A stretch of 64,000 nt of DNA from Streptomyces sp. NRRL F-6131 (GTDB lineage Bacteria; Actinomycetota; Actinomycetes; Streptomycetales; Streptomycetaceae). Location of the stretch: positions 62,001-126,000 of the forward strand of contig JOHN01000005.1 in NCBI GenBank assembly GCA_000719695.1, given 5' to 3'. Position numbers and translations under genes: made by a program. The notes below the pieces were generated by a model. That model saw nothing but the letters and a program-made list of their open reading frames with translations. It searched no databases and had not been told where the DNA came from. Of this stretch, positions 58,690 to 64,000 are shown piece after piece (the stretch's first letter is position 1; every line of letters begins with the position of its first letter).

Positions 58690-59187
58690 TTAGGGCGCGG
58701 CGGCGGCGACGGGCACGCAGGCACCGTCCGCCTCGGGAGCGGGCCGCTCGGCGCGGAGTTCCGCGATGGCGGCCTCGAAGTCTTCCAGTCCGTCGTACGC
58801 CTGGTAGACGCTGGCGAAGCGCAGGAAGGCGACGACGTCGAGTTCCTTGAGCGGGCCGAGTATGGCCAGCCCGACGTCATGGGTGGTGAGCTCGGCGTTG
58901 CCGGTGGCCCGCACGCACTCCTCGACCCGCTGGCCGAGCTGGGCGAGGGCGTCCTCGGTGACCGGGCGGCCCTGGCAGGCCTTGCGGACGCCGGAGATGA
59001 CCTTCTCCCGGGAGAACGGCTCGGTGACACCGCTGCGCTTGATGACCATCAGCGCGGCCGTCTCCACGGTGGTGAAACGGCGGCCGCAGTCCGGGCACTG
59101 CCGACGACGGCGGATGCAGCTGCCGTCCTCGGTGGTCCGGCTGTCGACGACGCGGCTGTCGGAGTGCCGGCAGAAGGGGCAGTGCAC
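58690..59187 (-). CDS. nrdR: transcriptional repressor NrdR
   Basis: 165 residues. N-terminal zinc ribbon [39 protein letters not shown] followed by an ATP-cone (about 48-140; [29 protein letters not shown]). NrdR senses ATP/dATP and represses ribonucleotide reductase genes through paired NrdR boxes. Two such boxes lie upstream of this gene, so it should repress itself and nrdJ. GTG at 59187 is chosen because it gives the family start (M)HCPFC and has AGGAGG nine bases upstream; the frame extends 23 codons further. Confidence 0.95.
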   Translation of the reverse strand: MHCPFCRHSDSRVVDSRTTEDGSCIRRRRQCPDCGRRFTTVETAALMVIKRSGVTEPFSREKVISGVRKACQGRPVTEDALAQLGQRVEECVRATGNAELTTHDVGLAILGPLKELDVVAFLRFASVYQAYDGLEDFEAAIAELRAERPAPEADGACVPVAAAAP

Positions 59188-59275
59188 CTGAGGATCCCTC
59201 CTTGGCGGGACGTGCGGACGGGTCGAGTCTATGCGATCCGGGGGCACAGGAGGCAACCCGATCTTGAGGCCTCGA

Positions 59276-59323
59276 CCACAAGTACTGGGCCACGGAGAGG
59301 ACTGTAGCCACTACATGTAGGTC
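59276..59323 (-). promoter_or_regulatory. paired NrdR boxes
   Basis: Two imperfect 16-bp boxes, CCACAAGTACTGGGCC at 59276-59291 and CCACTACATGTAGGTC at 59308-59323, with 32 bp between centres. They match the NrdR consensus ACACWATATATWGTGT at 8 and 10 of 16 positions, and the spacing equals three helical turns as in known nrd promoters. Confidence 0.65.
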
Positions 59324-59449
59324 TCGGAGGGAAGCGGAGGCCTTGGCGTGTCGACTCGGACTAAACTGCCGGAGTCGACTTCGGATCGAACATTTAATCG
59401 ATGTACAACAAAGCCTTGATCGAGTCAGCCAACTCCCGAATAATTCACT

Positions 59450-59463
59450 CGAACGTGTGTTTG
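59450..59463 (+). promoter_or_regulatory. SOS box (LexA operator)
   Basis: CGAACGTGTGTTTG fits the Gram-positive/actinobacterial LexA operator CGAACRNRYGTTYG. It lies about 70 bases upstream of the chosen lexA start and implies autoregulation. Confidence 0.85.
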
Positions 59464-59531
59464 GCGCAACCTTTCGATACGAGGTGCGTTGGGCTGGAAA
59501 AAGGAGAGGACAGCCGTCGAGAGGGGCAGCC

Positions 59532-60413
59532 GTGAACGCCGTCGAAAGCAACACCATCCCGGTGCAGGAACACTCCCAGCTCAAGGTGGGGCAGCGCACC
59601 ACGAATCAGCAGAGTGTGGACGTCACCATGGACCGTAGCGAAGATCATCGTCTCTCCGGGCCGGGCCTTTCCGGAGTCGGGCGCGTTCCGGACCAACCCA
59701 TCGAACACTCCCCCGTCCTGGACGACGCCCACCCGGCGCCGACCCGCTCCGCGCCCGGCCGCCCGCCCGGCATCCGCACCGACGAGGCCGGGCTCACCGA
59801 GCGCCAGCGGCGGGTGATCGAGGTCATCCGGGACTCCGTGCAGCGCCGGGGCTACCCGCCGTCCATGCGGGAGATCGGCCAGGCCGTCGGCCTGTCCAGC
59901 ACATCCTCGGTCGCCCACCAGCTGATGGCCCTGGAGCGCAAGGGCTTCCTCCGCCGGGACCCGCACCGCCCGCGCGCCTACGAGGTCCGCGGCGTCGAGG
60001 TGGCCCGGCCGAACACCGCCGAGACCGCCGGCCGCCCGTCCACCTCGTACGTGCCGCTGGTCGGCCGGATCGCCGCCGGCGGGCCGATCCTGGCCGAGCA
60101 GACGGTCGAGGACGTCTTCCCGCTGCCCCGCCAGCTGGTCGGCGAGGGCGAGCTGTTCGCGCTGACCGTGCGCGGCGACTCGATGATCGAGGCGGCCATC
60201 TGCGACGGCGACTGGGTGACCGTCCGCCGCCAGCCGGTGGCCGAGAACGGCGACATCGTGGCCGCGATGATCGACGGCGAGGCCACCGTCAAGCGCCTCA
60301 AGCGCGAGGACGGCCGGATCTGGCTGATGCCGCACAACCCGGCGTACGAGCCGATCAACGGTGACAACGCCACCATCCTGGGCAAGGTCGTGGCGGTCCT
60401 CCGCCGGCTCTGA
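59532..60413 (+). CDS. lexA: SOS repressor LexA
   Basis: 293 residues with the GTG at 59532 (purine-rich GAGAGGGG upstream); an ATG at 59628 would give 261. The winged helix (about 88-155; [44 protein letters not shown]) is followed by the S24 autocleavage domain. It has cleavage site Ala182-Gly183, nucleophile Ser217 in GDSMIE, and Lys254 in TVKRLKR. The N-terminal ~85 residues before the winged helix are disordered and longer than in E. coli. LexA represses DNA-repair genes until RecA filaments trigger self-cleavage. Confidence 0.95.
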   Translation: MNAVESNTIPVQEHSQLKVGQRTTNQQSVDVTMDRSEDHRLSGPGLSGVGRVPDQPIEHSPVLDDAHPAPTRSAPGRPPGIRTDEAGLTERQRRVIEVIRDSVQRRGYPPSMREIGQAVGLSSTSSVAHQLMALERKGFLRRDPHRPRAYEVRGVEVARPNTAETAGRPSTSYVPLVGRIAAGGPILAEQTVEDVFPLPRQLVGEGELFALTVRGDSMIEAAICDGDWVTVRRQPVAENGDIVAAMIDGEATVKRLKREDGRIWLMPHNPAYEPINGDNATILGKVVAVLRRL

Positions 60414-60499
60414 CCGGTGGCGGCCCCGCGCAGCGGCGCGGCCGCCACCGCACCCCGGCACCACAGGAACCGGCACGGCAGAAACCGGCACGGACGGGA

Positions 60500-60530
60500 A
60501 GGGGCTCCCCGCACACCGCGCGGAGCCCCT
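60500..60530. terminator. bidirectional terminator
   Basis: A 9-bp stem AGGGGCTCC / GGAGCCCCT around a 13-base GC-rich loop, between the convergent lexA and helicase genes. Confidence 0.7.
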
Positions 60531-60574
60531 CCGGCCTGTCCCGATTCCGGCTCGGCCCTGCCTCGGCCGTGCCC

Positions 60575-62707
60575 TCAGCTCCGCTTCACCACCGGCCGGA
60601 CCGGCGGCGCCGAGGCGTCGATCGACGCCAGCGAGCGGCGCACCTGGTTGCGGTCCGTGGTGTACCAGAACTCCGGCATCGAGGAGCGGAAGAAGCCGCC
60701 GTAGCGCTTGGTCTCCACCCGGGGGTCGAGCACCGCCACCACGCCCCGGTCCTCCGCCGCGCGGACCAGCCGTCCCGCGCCCTGCGCCATCAGCAGCGCC
60801 GCATGGGTCGCCGCGACGGCCATGAAGCCGTTCCCGCCGCGCTGTTCGACGTCCTTCTGCCGGGCGCTCATCAGCGGGTCGTCGGGCCGCGGGAACGGGA
60901 TCCGGTCCATCACCACCAGCTGGCAGGCCGAACCGGGCACGTCCACGCCCTGCCAGAGCGACAGCGTGCCGAACAGGCAGGTGGTCGCGTCCGAGGCGAA
61001 CTCCCGGATCAACTCGCCCAGGGTGTCCTCGCCCTGGAGCAGGATCCGCTGGTCCAGCCGCTCCCGCATCGCCTCGGCGGCCGCCTGGGCGCCGCGCATC
61101 GAGGAGAACAGGCCCAGCGTCCGCCCGCCGGCCGCACCGATCAGGTCGGCCAACTCGTCCAGCATGTCCGGCCGTTCGGGATCGCGTCCGGGATCGGCCA
61201 GATGCCGGGCGACGTACAGGATGCCCTGCTTGGGGTACTTGAACGGCGAGCCGACGTCGATGCCCCGCCAGCTCGGCACCGGCTCGTCGTCGGAGCCCGC
61301 CCCCGCCGTCTCCGGGGTGTCGCCCGGCGTGCGGACGTCCGGCAGCCGGGCCTCCGAGGGCAGTCCCACCGAGGCGGCCACCCCGTTGAAGTCGCCGCCG
61401 AGCTTGAGGGTGGCCGAGGTGAGCACCACCGAGCGCTCCTTGTACAGCCCCTCGCGCAGCAGCCCGGAGACGCTCAGCGGGGCGACCCGCAGCGAGGCCG
61501 TGCCCAGCCCGTAGCGGTCGCTGCGCTCGATCCAGACCACGTCGTACTCGGAGTCCCGGAGCAGCCGGTCCGCGGTCTCGTGCAGGCTCTCGGCGGAGGC
61601 CATCGCCTGCTTGCGCACCGCGTCCTCGTCGCTGAGCCCCTTGTCCCTGGTCTCGCCGAGCGAGGTGATCACCTGACGGGAGGCGTCCCGGATCGCCGTC
61701 ACGGCGTAGCCGAGGTACTCCGGCAGCTCCTCGACCCGACCGGGCTGGGCGGTCTCCATCAGGCCGTGGTAGTTCTCGGCGGCCGCCTGCAGCGCGTCCA
61801 CGGCCTTCTCGTTGGCCAGCCGGGCGGCCCGCTTGACCGCGCGGTTCACCGCGCCGACGGTCAGCTCGGCGGTGGCCGCCCCGGTGACCCGGTTGACCAG
61901 TTCGTGCGCCTCGTCGATGATCAGCAGCCCGTGCTCGGGCAGCACCGGCGCGCCCTCGATCGCGTCGATCGCGAGCATCGCGTGGTTGGTGACGACGACG
62001 TCGGCGAGCTTGGCCCGCTCCCGTGCCTTCTCGGCGAAGCACTCCTGGCCGTACGCGCAGCGGCTGGCGCCCAGGCACTCCTTGGAGGTGACCGAGAGCT
62101 GGGCCCAGGCCCGGTCGGAGACGCCCGGGGTCATGTCGTCCCGGTCGCCGGTCTCCGTCTCGTCCGCCCAGTCGCGCAGCCGGAGCACCTCCTGGCCGAG
62201 CTTGCCGGCGGGCCCGCCCATCGCCTCGACCGGGTCGAACAGGCCCTCGCCCTCCTCGCTCGGAGTGCCCTCGTTGGCCCGGTGCAGGCACAGGTAGTTG
62301 GAGCGGCCCTTGAGCATCGCGAACAGCGGGCGGCGGCGCAGCACCGGATGGAGCGCCTCCACGGTGCGCGGCAGGTCCCGCTCGACCAGCTGGCGCTGGA
62401 GCGCCAGGGTGGCGGTGGCGACCACCACGCGGTCCCCGTGGGCGAGGGCCGGCACCAGGTAGGCGAGGGACTTGCCGGTACCGGTGCCGGCCTGCACCAG
62501 CAGGTGCTCGCCGTGGTCGACGGCGTCCGCGACGGCCTCGGCCATCCGGAGCTGGCCGGGGCGCTCGACGCCGCCGACGGACACCACCGCGGCGTGCAGC
62601 AGCTCGGGGATGCGGGCTCGGGGGACGGCCTCCACCGGGGCGTCCGCGGCGCTCCCGGCCTCGTCGGCGTCCTCGGCGGGGAGCTGGGATTCGGAGTCGT
62701 TCGTCAT
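60575..62707 (-). CDS. DinG/XPD-family ATP-dependent DNA helicase
   Basis: 710 residues, superfamily 2, Rad3/XPD type. Walker A AGTGTGKS (73-80) and DEAH at 265-268 in LLIIDEAHEL are intact. Four cysteines spaced for an iron-sulfur cluster are Cys140, Cys211, Cys217 and Cys223. The family unwinds DNA 5'-3' and clears R-loops and replication blocks. It is convergent with lexA but has no SOS box of its own in view; it starts 12 bases after the stop of the NIS synthetase gene, so it may be read from that operon. Confidence 0.93.
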   Translation of the reverse strand: MTNDSESQLPAEDADEAGSAADAPVEAVPRARIPELLHAAVVSVGGVERPGQLRMAEAVADAVDHGEHLLVQAGTGTGKSLAYLVPALAHGDRVVVATATLALQRQLVERDLPRTVEALHPVLRRRPLFAMLKGRSNYLCLHRANEGTPSEEGEGLFDPVEAMGGPAGKLGQEVLRLRDWADETETGDRDDMTPGVSDRAWAQLSVTSKECLGASRCAYGQECFAEKARERAKLADVVVTNHAMLAIDAIEGAPVLPEHGLLIIDEAHELVNRVTGAATAELTVGAVNRAVKRAARLANEKAVDALQAAAENYHGLMETAQPGRVEELPEYLGYAVTAIRDASRQVITSLGETRDKGLSDEDAVRKQAMASAESLHETADRLLRDSEYDVVWIERSDRYGLGTASLRVAPLSVSGLLREGLYKERSVVLTSATLKLGGDFNGVAASVGLPSEARLPDVRTPGDTPETAGAGSDDEPVPSWRGIDVGSPFKYPKQGILYVARHLADPGRDPERPDMLDELADLIGAAGGRTLGLFSSMRGAQAAAEAMRERLDQRILLQGEDTLGELIREFASDATTCLFGTLSLWQGVDVPGSACQLVVMDRIPFPRPDDPLMSARQKDVEQRGGNGFMAVAATHAALLMAQGAGRLVRAAEDRGVVAVLDPRVETKRYGGFFRSSMPEFWYTTDRNQVRRSLASIDASAPPVRPVVKRS

Positions 62708-62719
62708 GACCCTCCCACC

Positions 62720-64000
62720 CTACGGGGCGGGGGTGACAATCCGGTCCCGTCGCGGGGGCGGGAGCGCCGTCCCGCCCGCGGCGAGCGGGTTGGGGACGGT
62801 GCCGTGCCGGGCGGCGTGCGGGCGGTGCGGGCGGTCCCCGTAGCCGTCCAGCAGCAGCCGGTTGCGGTTCAGGCAGAGCCGGTCGATCCGCGGCCGGAAC
62901 AGGTCGAACAGCGCGAACCGGTCGGCGAGTTCCGGGAACCGCGCCTGGTGGCGGAGGATCTCGGCGCGCAGCAGCGCCCAGAACTCGGCCTCGGCCAGAC
63001 CGGTCCGCGCCTCCAGCAGCGGCGCCAGGTAGCGGTACACGCCGATGAACAGCCCGGAGTGCAGGAACTGGCACAGGCCCTGCGGGTCCTCGCGCAGCAG
63101 CACCGCGGCCACCTCGGCGGGCAGGCCGCGCAGCTCCGGCAGGTCCTGGTCGCTGAGGTTGACGTCGTCGACGAAGTCCTTGACCGCCAGCCGGACCGGC
63201 ACGTCCCGCTCGTCGAAGATCAGCACGGCGTTCTCGCCGTGCGGGGAGAAGACCAGCCCGTACCGGTAGAGGAAGTGCAGCAGCGGCGGCAGCATCGCGG
63301 CGAACAGCCGGGCGGTCCACTCGGCGGGGGTGAGCCCGGAACGGGCGACCAGCTCGGCGACCAGCGGCCGCCCGTCGCTCCCGGTCTGCAGCAGGGCGGC
63401 CAGGGTGCGGCCGCGCTCGCCGGGCGCCAGGGCCGGGCCGAGCGGCTCGCGCCAGATCGCGCCGAGCAGCTCCTTGTACTGGTACGGGGCCTCGGGCAGC
63501 TCCCGGTAGACCGGGTGGTCGACGGTGACGGAGGCGATCTCGCCGAGCAGCACCACCCGGCACTCCTCGCGCAGGAACGGGTCGGCGTCGCGCAGCCCGT
63601 GGATCCAGGCGGTGACGGCGGGCGCGACCAGGGTGCGCTCGGTGGGCAGGCCGCGCCAGACCAGGGTGTTGAGGATGGCCAGCGGCAGCTTGACGGTGCA
63701 GCGCTCGGGGCGGCTCTCGTTGAAGAACGAGCGGATCGACTGCTGGGGCAGCCGCAGGTCGCCGTCGGTGCCGAGCGGGACGATCTCCCCGGAGGCGATC
63801 CACGGGGCGAACAGCGGCACCACGGTCTCGTCCCACTGCCAGGGGTGGACCGGCAGCAGCAGGTAGTCGTCGGCGGCGGTGCCGAGCGGGGCGCGGAGCG
63901 CGGCCGGGTCGTCCAGCTCCCCCCGGTAGAGCCGCTCGGGGTCGGCGAGACCGGGCACGCCCCGGTACTCGGCGAGCCGGCGGTGCACGGCGATCCAGGG
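62720..64000 (-). CDS. NIS siderophore synthetase (IucA/IucC family), 5' end outside window
   Basis: The C-terminal 426 codons of an IucA/IucC-type nonribosomal-peptide-independent siderophore synthetase; the gene continues past base 64000. Family features: LLLPVHPWQWDETVVPLF, SIRSFFNESRPERCTVKLPLAILNT (ATP-binding region), and FSPHGENAVLIFDERDVPVRLAVKDFVDDVNL. Such enzymes join citrate, succinate or similar acids to amines or hydroxamates to build iron chelators. A second siderophore-type locus near lexA, apart from the desferrioxamine genes, is known in Streptomyces. The last 30 residues are a basic tail. Confidence 0.92.
   Translation of the reverse strand, partial: PWIAVHRRLAEYRGVPGLADPERLYRGELDDPAALRAPLGTAADDYLLLPVHPWQWDETVVPLFAPWIASGEIVPLGTDGDLRLPQQSIRSFFNESRPERCTVKLPLAILNTLVWRGLPTERTLVAPAVTAWIHGLRDADPFLREECRVVLLGEIASVTVDHPVYRELPEAPYQYKELLGAIWREPLGPALAPGERGRTLAALLQTGSDGRPLVAELVARSGLTPAEWTARLFAAMLPPLLHFLYRYGLVFSPHGENAVLIFDERDVPVRLAVKDFVDDVNLSDQDLPELRGLPAEVAAVLLREDPQGLCQFLHSGLFIGVYRYLAPLLEARTGLAEAEFWALLRAEILRHQARFPELADRFALFDLFRPRIDRLCLNRNRLLLDGYGDRPHRPHAARHGTVPNPLAAGGTALPPPRRDRIVTPAP

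Overview
This window is high-GC actinobacterial chromosome, almost certainly from the Streptomycetaceae (Streptomyces or Kitasatospora). The signs are: very strong G/C at third codon positions; many GTG and TTG starts; the principal sigma factor hrdB lying beside the sporulation regulator whiH; separate parE and parC topoisomerase IV genes; a conservon (roadblock / DUF742 / GTPase / histidine kinase operon); a B12-dependent ribonucleotide reductase with nrdR; and a sugar ABC transporter with no ATPase gene of its own. No rRNA, tRNA, CRISPR array, transposase or prophage gene was seen.

Layout. 0-5 kb: a MarR regulator, the RNA ligase RtcB, and a two-gene M16 peptidase operon (one catalytic and one non-catalytic subunit) divergent from parC. 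5-13.6 kb: parC, a sucrase/ferredoxin-like Fe-S protein behind a candidate iron box, an acetate-type symporter with its DUF485 partner, and a NarL-type two-component system with a small membrane protein. 13.8-21.3 kb: parE, a small zinc-ribbon-like protein, a secreted trypsin-like protease, hrdB and whiH. 21.5-36.6 kb: an ABC-2 exporter pair, a Nudix-domain regulator, a glycogen-debranching-type protein, a prolyl aminopeptidase, a DUF4192 protein, a RecQ-type helicase carrying a phosphoribosyltransferase-like tail, two hypothetical proteins and RNase HII. 36.7-39.1 kb: a TetR regulator and a divergent 14-TM drug exporter sharing two copies of a perfect dyad.

39.2-54.5 kb looks like the accessory part. 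It holds a DUF4153/4173 membrane protein, a 1074-residue secreted polysaccharide-deacetylase-like protein, a lipoprotein plus two-permease sugar importer, and a six-gene operon made of a conservon (cvnA-B-C-D) and two cytochromes P450. The first P450 lacks the EXXR motif, as in the CYP157 family; the second looks like its usual CYP154 partner. Near-perfect 9-bp and 10-bp tandem repeats are concentrated in this part.

54.6-64 kb returns to core genes: a small HTH regulator plus Clp-N protein operon with a very clear promoter/operator arrangement, nrdR-nrdJ with paired NrdR boxes, lexA with an SOS box, a DinG/XPD-type helicase, and the start-truncated end of a NIS (IucA/IucC) siderophore synthetase that runs off the right edge. 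Genes for dNTP supply, SOS control, helicases, topoisomerase IV and the main sigma factor thus form a conserved backbone into which the secreted-protein / transporter / conservon-P450 block appears to be inserted. Most gene ends carry long perfect GC-rich hairpins, which are listed as terminators.

Several start codons lie directly downstream of -10-like hexamers (MarR gene, sucrase/ferredoxin-like gene, HTH gene), consistent with leaderless transcripts. Starts were chosen from Shine-Dalgarno spacing, family alignment from memory, and ATGA/GTGA overlaps; uncertain ones are marked.
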